A stretch of DNA of 7,702 nt from Actinomycetes bacterium. Lineage in GTDB: Bacteria > Actinomycetota > Acidimicrobiia > Acidimicrobiales > Acidimicrobiaceae. Below, piece by piece: positions 1-6,048 of the stretch. Within the stretch, counting starts at the first letter, position 1, and every line of letters begins with the position of its first letter. The position numbers and the translations under genes were made by a program. The notes beneath the pieces are model-generated. The model saw only the letters and a program-made list of their open reading frames with translations. It did no database searches and was not told where the DNA came from. The DNA lies in contig JAJYGZ010000349.1 in the NCBI GenBank assembly GCA_021790495.1, positions 1 through 7,702 on the forward strand, in the 5' to 3' direction.

Positions 1-1410
1 GCGAGCTACGCTCTGGGGTGGAGCCGACTGGCGCGCTGGCTTGGGCTCGCTTCGCCACTCGTACTCGCTCTGGGAGCACTCGCCGCTTATTCGGGTCCGA
101 GCATCCATCTGCTCGGTTCGATTATCTACGCCGACGCGATGACCGCTTTCATGCTGATTACCACCTCTGCGGTCTCATTGCTAGCAACCATCGCGAGTTG
201 GAGCTATCTCAAGCATGAAACGACACCGGATCAGGCGTCGGCGCATAAAGCCCGGCGGTATCTGGTGCTGCTACAAATCTTCCTCGCCGCCATGTCGGGT
301 GCGATTATTTCGGACAACCTGGGTCTGATATGGGTAGCAATAGAGGCCACCACCATCTCCACCGCGTTTCTGGTGGCGCATAAAGGTTCGACCAAAGCGC
401 TCGAAGCGGCCTGGAAGTACGTCATCATATGTTCCTTTGGCATCACGCTGGCCTTTTTCGGAACCGTCCTGCTTTACTACTCGGCAACGCATGCTGGTTT
501 GGCGTCGGCTCAAGCACTGGACATTCATTACCTCATCGGCGCCGCGCCCAGAATGCACAACGGGGCGACCCGCCTCGCTCTGGGGCTTTTGCTCCTCGGG
601 TACGGCGCCAAAGTGGGACTCGTACCATTTCACACTTGGCTAGCCGACGCCCATTCCCAGGCGCCCGCTCCGATATCGGCACTTATGAGCGGAGTGCTCC
701 TCTCGGTCTCATTAGGAATCCTTCTGCGCATCAAGGAAGTTGCCGACCTGAGCGTCGGCAGCGCTCTGTTTCAAAAAGGATTGCTGGTGATGGGACTGGC
801 CACGATCGCCGTCGCCGCCCTGCTGCTAATCGAACAGAAAGACTTCAAGCGGCTTTTTGCCTACTCCTCGTTGGAAAATATGGGTGTGATCGCCGTAGCG
901 GCGTCGATCGGGACTCGTACAGCCGTCTACGCTCTGCTGCTTCAAGTTTTCGCCCATGGCATCGCCAAGTCGACGGCCTTCATCGCGAGTGGACAAATCC
1001 AGGATCGGATCGGTTCTACCGCGATAGCGGACGTCTCGGACTTGGCAAGGCAATCCCCGAGGGTCGCGTTCGCACTTGGGTTGGCCACCATCGCGCTGCT
1101 CGGATTTCCGCCATTCGCGATCTTCTCCGCTGAAGCAACTATCGGCTACTCTCTTGGCGCCTCGGGAGGCATCGCGATACTGCTCTTAGCGGCCGCCGCA
1201 CTTCTAATTGGGGTCGGCTCGATATTTCGCCACATCTCAGCGATGCTCTTTTCAAAAGGACTCTCCGACGCATCCAGATTCGCTATTTCGAAACTGGAAT
1301 CGATGGCGTTGGCCCTCGGTGTCGCGATTTCGCTCTACGTCGGTCTATTCGCGCAGCCTTTAAGGACCGTAATTCAACACGCCAGCTCGGCACTGGGAGC
1401 AATCCGATGA
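1..1410 (+). CDS. hyfF: HyfF/NuoM-like proton-translocating membrane subunit of a hydrogenase-related complex (5' partial)
   Basis: The frame is open from base 1, with hydrophobic, family-like sequence before the first ATG (139). The gene therefore begins upstream, and 469 codons of it are visible. HyfF and NuoM homologues run about 480-526 residues, so probably only 15-40 are missing. The protein is a polytopic inner-membrane channel of the NuoL/M/N and Mrp antiporter family, which moves H+ (or Na+) in complex I and group 4 hydrogenases. Key family residues are visible, numbered by codon from base 1. They are Glu115 in WVAIEATT, Lys204 followed by PFHTWLADAHSQAPAPISA (the TM7/TM8 signature), the helix RLFAYSSLENMG, and Lys323 in FAHGIAKSTAF. 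About 13 hydrophobic segments can be traced. The stop overlaps the next start as ATGA, so the two genes are translationally coupled. The family is certain. The HyfF rather than NuoM assignment rests on the hydrogenase-type neighbour, and the transported ion is not proven. Confidence 0.9.
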   Translation, partial: ASYALGWSRLARWLGLASPLVLALGALAAYSGPSIHLLGSIIYADAMTAFMLITTSAVSLLATIASWSYLKHETTPDQASAHKARRYLVLLQIFLAAMSGAIISDNLGLIWVAIEATTISTAFLVAHKGSTKALEAAWKYVIICSFGITLAFFGTVLLYYSATHAGLASAQALDIHYLIGAAPRMHNGATRLALGLLLLGYGAKVGLVPFHTWLADAHSQAPAPISALMSGVLLSVSLGILLRIKEVADLSVGSALFQKGLLVMGLATIAVAALLLIEQKDFKRLFAYSSLENMGVIAVAASIGTRTAVYALLLQVFAHGIAKSTAFIASGQIQDRIGSTAIADVSDLARQSPRVAFALGLATIALLGFPPFAIFSAEATIGYSLGASGGIAILLLAAAALLIGVGSIFRHISAMLFSKGLSDASRFAISKLESMALALGVAISLYVGLFAQPLRTVIQHASSALGAIR

Positions 1411-2930
1411 CCGAATGGGACTACTCTCCGACCGTCGGTATCAACGTCAAGCGCGAGAGCGTAACCGTCGAGCCCGAAGGTCTCCCCCGAGCCGTAAGCC
1501 AGCAGCTGGAAAAGGGGGCGCGCCTGGCACTCGCGAGTGCCATAGACGACGCCGATCAAATCCGGTTGGTTTATGCCTTCGTCTCGCCGAATCCCGATCT
1601 TCGAACCGAAATATCGGTGAATCTTCCATCCAACGATCCAGTTATCACCAGCCTCGCGCCGCTTAGCTTCCCAGCCAGTCGCTTCGAACGGGAGTTCCAC
1701 GACCTTTTCGGGGTCAAGATCGCAAACCACCCGATGCCTCGGCGCCTGGTACGCCACGGCCACTGGCTCCCGACCTGGTACCCGATGCGCCACAACGCTG
1801 GGGTAGCTAAGTTCTCGCTTGAAGATGACCCGGGTTATCCTTTCGTACCCGTCAAAGGAACTGGAATCTACGAAATTCCCGTCGGGCCAATCCACGCCGG
1901 ACTTATCGAACCGGGCCACTTCAGGTTTTACGCCGTGGGCGAGACTGTAGTGAAGCTCAAGATCCGCCTCTGGTTTCTCCACAAGGGGCTCGAGAAGCTC
2001 TTCGAAGGGATGGAGCCCACGGCAGGAGTCGCGCTCTCGGAAAAGATATCGGGTGATTCCTCCATCGGACACTCCTTGGCTTATGTCCTCGCGGTCGAAG
2101 AGGCCCTTGGGGTGACCGTAAATCCTGACGTCGCGCTGGCGCGGGCAATGTTGCTTGAATTGGAGCGGCTCTACAATCACGTGGCCGACGTTGGCGCCAT
2201 GGCCAATGACGTGGGGTACTCGGTGGCAAATTCCCATGCGCTCGCCTTGCGCGAAGAACTGCTGCGAATCAATCGAGGGATAACCGGCAACAGGCTGTTG
2301 CGCGGCGCGATCAAGATTGGCGGAATCTCCCTAATCGGAGACCTGAAGCTCGATCAGCTGCGAAACATTGCCGAGTCGTTTCAAGAGCTCGCAGAAATCA
2401 TCGTTGGCAACCCGATGGTTCACGAACGCTTCAGCCATACCGCCACGCTCCTTCGCGCCGACGCTCTGCTGCTCGGTGCGCTCGGCCCGGTTGCACGTTC
2501 GGTCGGAATCGCAACAGACGCCAGAATTGCCCATCCCTTCGTCGGCCTTCCCATCGAAGCGGCGCTTGAAGCTTCGGGAGACGTCATGGCGCGCTTTTCA
2601 CTGCGGGTCAAAGAGTTCCAAGCCTCCGCAAAGCTTCTTGGCGAGTTCGGCTCAATATTGTCAGAGCGCGCTTTACCGAATGGGACATTAGTCGCGGCAC
2701 GTCAAGATTCGCCCCGGCGCCAGGGCTTTGGCCTCGTCGAAGGATGGCGAGGAACCATTGCGAACCGCGTTGAGCTCGACGATTCGGGCCATCTGTCGCG
2801 GGTAAAGGTCGTCGACCCCTCGTGGTTTAATTGGCCTGCGCTGCCACTGGCCATGGCTGAAACCATCGTCCCGGATTTTCCTCTCGCAAATAAGAGCTTC
2901 AACCTCTCTTATTCTGGCAACGACCTCTAA
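1407..2930 (+). CDS. hyfG: HyfG/HycE-like large subunit (NuoC-NuoD fusion) lacking all nickel-ligand cysteines; Ehr-type
   Basis: The 507 residues start at the ATG that overlaps the hyfF stop. Residues 1 to about 125 are the 30-kDa/NuoC-like domain, with the signature FEREFHDLFGVKIANHP at 93-109. Residues from about 150 are the 49-kDa/NuoD/[NiFe] large-subunit domain: GPIHAGLIEPGHFRF (160-174), FLHKGLEKLFEG (190-201), LELERLYNHVAD (250-261), and the C-terminal WPALPLAM...VPDFPLANKSFNLSYSGNDL. In real hydrogenases, nickel is bound by RICGxC and DPCxxC. Here the first motif is EKISGDS (Ser215, Ser218; bases 2049-2051 and 2058-2060) and the second is NLSYSGND (Ser501, Gly504; 2907-2909 and 2916-2918). 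The whole protein has no cysteine, and no maturation peptide follows the second motif. H2 chemistry is therefore very unlikely. The protein probably sits between an iron-sulfur subunit (NuoB/HyfI-like, upstream of this window) and the membrane arm. The frame is intact, so it does not look like a pseudogene. The redox substrate (quinone or other) is unknown. Confidence 0.9.
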   Translation: MTEWDYSPTVGINVKRESVTVEPEGLPRAVSQQLEKGARLALASAIDDADQIRLVYAFVSPNPDLRTEISVNLPSNDPVITSLAPLSFPASRFEREFHDLFGVKIANHPMPRRLVRHGHWLPTWYPMRHNAGVAKFSLEDDPGYPFVPVKGTGIYEIPVGPIHAGLIEPGHFRFYAVGETVVKLKIRLWFLHKGLEKLFEGMEPTAGVALSEKISGDSSIGHSLAYVLAVEEALGVTVNPDVALARAMLLELERLYNHVADVGAMANDVGYSVANSHALALREELLRINRGITGNRLLRGAIKIGGISLIGDLKLDQLRNIAESFQELAEIIVGNPMVHERFSHTATLLRADALLLGALGPVARSVGIATDARIAHPFVGLPIEAALEASGDVMARFSLRVKEFQASAKLLGEFGSILSERALPNGTLVAARQDSPRRQGFGLVEGWRGTIANRVELDDSGHLSRVKVVDPSWFNWPALPLAMAETIVPDFPLANKSFNLSYSGNDL

Positions 2931-2936
2931 GAGAGG
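2903..2936. repeat. 9-bp perfect inverted repeat across the hyfG stop codon
   Basis: CCTCTCTTA at 2903-2911 is exactly complementary to TAAGAGAGG at 2928-2936, with a 16-base loop. The right arm contains the TAA stop and the left arm the last SFNLSY codons. In RNA this would form a stem at the 3' end of the hyf message. It may act together with the small GC hairpin and T-run just downstream as a termination or transcript-end structure. It could also be a chance match. Confidence 0.5.
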
Positions 2937-2955
2937 CGTCGCCAAGGCGGTTTTT
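2937..2955 (+). terminator. Candidate intrinsic terminator of the hyf operon
   Basis: CGCCAAGGCG at 2940-2949 is a perfect 10-bp palindrome, followed directly by a G and then five T at 2951-2955. The stem is only three to four GC pairs, so alone it is weak. The 9-bp stem just upstream may strengthen it. The position right after the last hyf gene and before a gene with its own long leader supports an operon end here. Confidence 0.4.
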
Positions 2956-3082
2956 CCTGAACTACCCGTCCGCGGCCTCCGGCCATATCGTTGTGGCCAA
3001 TCGCGCGCCCTGCAATAGGCCATCATGCCCGCGCCCCTTGACCACAAGCGTCAACGCGACCCAACTCGGCACAATGCCAAGA

Positions 3083-3109
3083 ACCGAGTTTGCAAACTCG
3101 CGCCTCGGT
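3083..3109. promoter_or_regulatory. Candidate operator: perfect 16-bp palindrome upstream of the DHA2 exporter
   Basis: CGAGTTTGCAAACTCG at 3085-3100 reads the same on both strands. It is nested in a wider dyad formed by ACCGAG (3083-3088) and CTCGGT (3104-3109). It lies about 95 bases before the exporter's start, in an otherwise gene-free 260-base gap. TTGCAA inside it (3090-3095) could serve as a -35 box with TAGCGT (3112-3117) as a poor -10 at 16 bases. Palindromes of this size are typical sites for TetR- or MarR-type repressors of efflux genes, but no such regulator gene is in the window. The rest of 2956-3193 shows no coding sequence that I can support. Confidence 0.45.
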
Positions 3110-3193
3110 GATAGCGTTTTAGTTGATTAATGAAAGTAATTTCGGCGATTTGCATCGAGACCAAACTCCCGAACGAAACAACTAAGACGAAAC

Positions 3194-4969
3194 TTGGCGA
3201 AAAAGAGCTTGGCCTTGAGTGGCGCCTCGGCAACGGGTGAAGCTGGCTCGAGGGCCGGTAAAAACTATAAGTGGACAGCGCTCTCAAATACCACACTCGG
3301 TGTTTTGATGGCGACGATCGACTCGTCGATCACCTTGATCGCAATGCCCAACATATTCCGCGGGATCCACCTCAATCCCTTGGCTCCCGGCAACAGCTTT
3401 TATCTCCTCTGGATGATTCTCGGGTTCTTGGTGACCACAAGCGTCCTGGTCGTGAGCCTTGGTCGCCTCGGAGATATCTACGGGCGGGTCAAGATGTACA
3501 ACCTCGGCTTCGTCATTTACACGGTGGGATCGCTGCTTCTGGCGATCGACTGGATGCAACATCGCCCAGGCGCAACCTGGCTTATCGTTATGCGCCTAGT
3601 ACAGGGAGTCGGTTCGGCCTTTCTGGTGGCAAACGCCTCGGCGATACTTACCGACGCCTTTCCCGCCAACCAGAGGGGGATGGCTCTGGGCATAAACCAG
3701 GTGGCCGGAATCAGCGGAACGTTCATCGGCCTGGTTCTCGGCGGCATACTCGGGCCGATCAATTGGCGCCTCATCTTTCTGATCTCCGTCCCAATCGGTA
3801 TCTTTGGAACAATATGGGCGTACCTAAAGCTCGAGGATCGCGGCGTCCGGCACGATGCGCCCATCGACTGGGTCGGCAATCTCACCTTTGCCATCGGATT
3901 GGTACTGGTGATGATCGGCGTCACCGGAGGAATTCGGCCCTACGCGACGTCGCCCATGGGATGGGCAAATCCCTGGGTAATTAGTGAAATTGTCGCCGGA
4001 GTGGCGTTCCTGGCCAGCTTTGTCGTAATTGAAACCCGGGTCGCGAATCCCATGTTTCGAATACCCCTGTTTCGAATCCGCGCCTTCGCTGCCGGGACTG
4101 CCGCGACGTTTCTCGTCGCCGTGGCGCGAGGCGGGTTGATGTTCATGATGATCATCTGGCTCCAAGGGATCTGGCTCCCCCTGCACGGCTTCAGTTTCGA
4201 GACGACCCCGCTCTGGGCAGGAATCTACATGCTTCCCTTGACTGCAGGATTCCTCATCGCTGGACCGCTTTCGGGAACTTTATCGGACCGCTTTGGAACA
4301 AGACTTTTCACCACCATCGGACCGGTAGGCACCGCTACCGCGTTTGTGCTTCTGGAATTGCTGCCGGTGAATTTCGCCTATCCGGCATTCGCGGTGATTC
4401 TTTTTTTCTCTGGCCTGTTCCAGGGCATCTTTTCGTCCCCGAATCGAGCCTCGGTGATGAACTCGCTGCCTCCTCAACACCGCGGCGCGGGAGGCGGCAT
4501 GAATTCCACCTTCCAGAATTCAGCCCAGGTCTTCAGCATCGGGATATTCTTCTCGTTGATGATCGCGGGACTGGCCTCTGTGCTGCCCCGAGCGATGTCG
4601 TCGGGATTGATGGCTCACGGGGTATCCGCCAGCGTCGCTGAGCGAATCGGACATCTTCCGCCAATCTCCATCCTCTTCGCCGCGTTTCTCGGATACAACC
4701 CGATCAAGGCTCTCCTGGGCACATCTGAACTTTCGAAGTTGAGCAACTCCAACATAAACACCTTGACCGGTCGGGCATTCTTTCCGCACCTGATCGCGAC
4801 CCCATTTGCCGAGGGGCTTCATACGGCCTTCGCTTTCGCAATTGTCGCTTGCCTAATTGCGGGGTTCATCTCCTGGACGCGTTCTACGGCCTCCCGGAAT
4901 CCGTCCACAGACCATCAAGCCGGCGAGGACTCCGGTCCCCAGATAGTGATCGATCTGCCTGTCGACTAA
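3194..4969 (+). CDS. DHA2-family MFS exporter, 14 transmembrane helices (EmrB/QacA-like)
   Basis: The 591-residue protein has the length and motif set of DHA2 proton-driven multidrug or solute exporters of the inner membrane. A short polar N-terminus precedes TM1, which has Asp43 in MATIDSS (motif D1 region). Motif A is SLGRLGDIYGRVK at 88-100, motif B begins at Arg134 (RLVQGVGSA), and the TM5 motif C region is GTFIGLVLGGILGPINW (175-191). The second-half loop SGTLSDRFGTR lies at 360-370. A large extracytoplasmic loop sits at about 463-535 before the last helix, and the tail after about 563 is hydrophilic. The start is uncertain: the frame is open only from 3140, and the visible candidates are TTG at 3194, 3209 and 3215. 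None has a clear ribosome site. The first ATG, at 3308, would cut into TM1, so a non-ATG start is needed. The gene is separate from the hyf operon. Substrate cannot be read from sequence. Confidence 0.9.
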   Translation: MAKKSLALSGASATGEAGSRAGKNYKWTALSNTTLGVLMATIDSSITLIAMPNIFRGIHLNPLAPGNSFYLLWMILGFLVTTSVLVVSLGRLGDIYGRVKMYNLGFVIYTVGSLLLAIDWMQHRPGATWLIVMRLVQGVGSAFLVANASAILTDAFPANQRGMALGINQVAGISGTFIGLVLGGILGPINWRLIFLISVPIGIFGTIWAYLKLEDRGVRHDAPIDWVGNLTFAIGLVLVMIGVTGGIRPYATSPMGWANPWVISEIVAGVAFLASFVVIETRVANPMFRIPLFRIRAFAAGTAATFLVAVARGGLMFMMIIWLQGIWLPLHGFSFETTPLWAGIYMLPLTAGFLIAGPLSGTLSDRFGTRLFTTIGPVGTATAFVLLELLPVNFAYPAFAVILFFSGLFQGIFSSPNRASVMNSLPPQHRGAGGGMNSTFQNSAQVFSIGIFFSLMIAGLASVLPRAMSSGLMAHGVSASVAERIGHLPPISILFAAFLGYNPIKALLGTSELSKLSNSNINTLTGRAFFPHLIATPFAEGLHTAFAFAIVACLIAGFISWTRSTASRNPSTDHQAGEDSGPQIVIDLPVD

Positions 4970-4992
4970 CGGCGTGGTGCAGCTCGCTACTC

Positions 4993-5014
4993 TTTGTGGC
5001 GCAGGCGCCATAAA
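4993..5014. repeat. 22-bp dyad / hairpin after the DHA2 gene
   Basis: TTTGTGGCG (4993-5001) pairs with CGCCATAAA (5006-5014) around a four-base loop: nine pairs, one of them G-U in RNA. It lies 24 bases after the exporter's stop and about 85 bases before the regulator's start. It could be the hairpin of a terminator, although no T-run follows, or a repressor-binding dyad for the regulator gene. I cannot decide between them. Confidence 0.45.
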
Positions 5015-5046
5015 GCGCACTCGTCGGGGCGGATAACTGCGAAACC

Positions 5047-5091
5047 GGCTCGAAATAAAGATACGCTCGATCCTGGCTCGATTAAGATCAA
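5047..5091 (+). promoter_or_regulatory. Triple GCTCGA repeat directly upstream of the ArsR-rhodanese gene
   Basis: GCTCGA occurs at 5048-5053, 5065-5070 and 5076-5081. The first and third copies are part of a longer imperfect direct repeat (GGCTCGAAATAAAGAT and GGCTCGATTAAGAT) with a period of 28 bases. The block is AT-richer than its surroundings and ends a few bases before the ATG at 5098, where a promoter and an autoregulatory operator are expected for an ArsR-type gene. No convincing -35/-10 pair or Shine-Dalgarno sequence was found. The regulatory role is inferred. Confidence 0.35.
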
Positions 5092-5097
5092 GTAATT

Positions 5098-5814
5098 ATG
5101 CGAATAATTGAAGATAGAGTCCCTGCGATCAACCATGAAGCCAAGGCGGCTCTGTTCGATTCGTTCTCCCTAATCGCAAGTGCGCTGGGAGCGGGTCGCC
5201 GCGGCGAAATCGTGGAGGTGCTCGCACAAGGGGAGCGGTCGGTTGAAGAGGTTGCCAATGAACTCGACCAGAGCATCGCGAATGCCTCGCATCACCTGAG
5301 AAGACTGGCTCAAGCCGGTCTGGTATGCTCGCGGCGCGACGGAACTCGAATCTATTATCGCCTCGCCAACGAGCACGTCGAGGAACTTTGGGCGGCGATT
5401 CTACGGGTAGCCGAAACGGTGCGACCCGACCTTGGCGCGCTTTCGAGAGCTTATTTGGGCGCCGACGACGACTTTGAGCTGCTGGGACGCCAGGAACTGC
5501 TCGACCGTCTGGCGCGCGGCGACATAACGGTTGTTGACGTTCGCCCGCGTGCGGAGTTCAGATCCGGCCACATACCTGGAGCACGCTCGATACCGCTGGC
5601 CGAACTCGCACTGCGCATCGACGAGCTTCCCGGCGACCTGCCAGTGGTCGCCTACTGTCGGGGCCGCTACTGCGCTTTCGCCCCAGAAGCAGTGCGTGCG
5701 CTCCGAGGGGCGGGGATGGTCGCCTCTCGTCTTGAAGAAGGCTTTCCCCAATGGCGCAAATCCGGACTTCCCATTGAGACCGGAGAAGACACTCATGTCT
5801 CTGACTCGGCCTAG
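5098..5814 (+). CDS. ArsR-type winged-helix regulator fused to a rhodanese domain
   Basis: This is a 238-residue cytoplasmic protein. Residues 20-90 are an ArsR/SmtB-like winged helix: FDSFSLIASALGAGRRGEIV, the recognition-helix region EVANELDQSIANASHHLRRLAQ (51-72), and the wing CSRRDGTRIYYRL (77-89). Residues about 128-228 are a single rhodanese domain: VVDVRPRAEFRSGHIPGARSIPL (145-167) and the active-site loop YCRGRYC, with catalytic Cys187 and a second Cys192, ending in GFPQWRKSGLP (215-224). The arsenic-type ELCVCDL metal site of classical ArsR is absent. The only cysteine in the DNA-binding half is Cys77. Fusions of this layout are a known family. A rhodanese carries sulfur as a cysteine persulfide, so sensing of sulfane sulfur or thiol state by the Cys187 loop is a reasonable inference, not a demonstrated fact. 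The ATG at 5098 is the natural start but lacks a good ribosome site. Likely targets are its own gene and the neighbouring transporter genes. Confidence 0.92.
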   Translation: MRIIEDRVPAINHEAKAALFDSFSLIASALGAGRRGEIVEVLAQGERSVEEVANELDQSIANASHHLRRLAQAGLVCSRRDGTRIYYRLANEHVEELWAAILRVAETVRPDLGALSRAYLGADDDFELLGRQELLDRLARGDITVVDVRPRAEFRSGHIPGARSIPLAELALRIDELPGDLPVVAYCRGRYCAFAPEAVRALRGAGMVASRLEEGFPQWRKSGLPIETGEDTHVSDSA

Positions 5815-5833
5815 CCAGAACGCTCAAGCCCAG

Positions 5834-5856
5834 ATGCGCCGCTGTCCGCGCGGCAT
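5834..5856 (+). terminator. Weak candidate terminator after the ArsR-rhodanese gene
   Basis: GCCGC (5838-5842) pairs with GCGGC (5850-5854) around a seven-base loop, followed by ATTTAG. An alternative register pairs ATGC with GCAT at the outer edges (5834-5837 and 5853-5856). It lies about 20 bases after the stop codon. The stem is GC-rich but there is no true T-run, so efficiency is doubtful and read-through into the next gene is possible. Confidence 0.3.
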
Positions 5857-5917
5857 TTAGGCCCGAGGCGACCTCCTGGCCTCCGAAGGATGCTATGTTA
5901 TTCTTATCATCACTTGA

Positions 5918-5963
5918 AGATTTGAGAATCTGACATTGACGCTGCACCTCCAAACCTTATCTC
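5918..5963 (+). promoter_or_regulatory. Candidate promoter with adjacent dyad before the second MFS gene
   Basis: The 234-base gap 5815-6048 contains an AT-rich patch at about 5891-5937, unlike the GC-rich flanks. In it, AGATT (5918-5922) and AATCT (5927-5931) form a short dyad around TGAG. Just after comes TTGACG (5936-5941), a good match to the -35 consensus, with TATCTC (5958-5963) 16 bases downstream as a poor -10. A dyad abutting the -35 box is where a repressor such as the upstream ArsR-rhodanese protein could act. The arrangement is suggestive only. Confidence 0.35.
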
Positions 5964-6048
5964 TGCGGATATCCCCCGATGCGGTTCCGGCATCATCGCG
6001 CACCCGCGGTGAAGCACTCTCAAGTCAGGGAATCGATGCAACGTCGCC

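Noticed and set aside
139..1410. Starting the HyfF-like gene at ATG 139
   Set aside because: The same frame is open back to base 1 and encodes a membrane helix and the family-like HLLGSIIYADAMTAF stretch, so the true start is upstream of the window.
1374..2237. Long minus-strand frame (287 codons) antisense to hyfG
   Set aside because: It lies entirely over strongly recognisable coding sequence, has no recognisable domain and is explained as a shadow of GC-biased codons.
1407..2930. Annotation as an active [NiFe]-hydrogenase or formate hydrogenlyase large subunit
   Set aside because: All four cysteine ligands of the NiFe site are absent, so the usual automatic name would mislead.
2981..2998. 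GGCCA...TGGCC small inverted repeat in the hyf-DHA2 gap
   Set aside because: Five-base arms in GC-rich DNA are expected by chance, and no T-run or promoter element is nearby.
2688..3047. Minus-strand frame across the hyfG end and the intergenic gap
   Set aside because: Low-complexity, Arg-rich translation with no recognisable family; it mostly overlaps the hyfG 3' end.
3130..3240. 36-codon ORF from ATG 3130 overlapping the DHA2 start
   Set aside because: No ribosome site, no recognisable composition and out of frame with the exporter; most likely chance.
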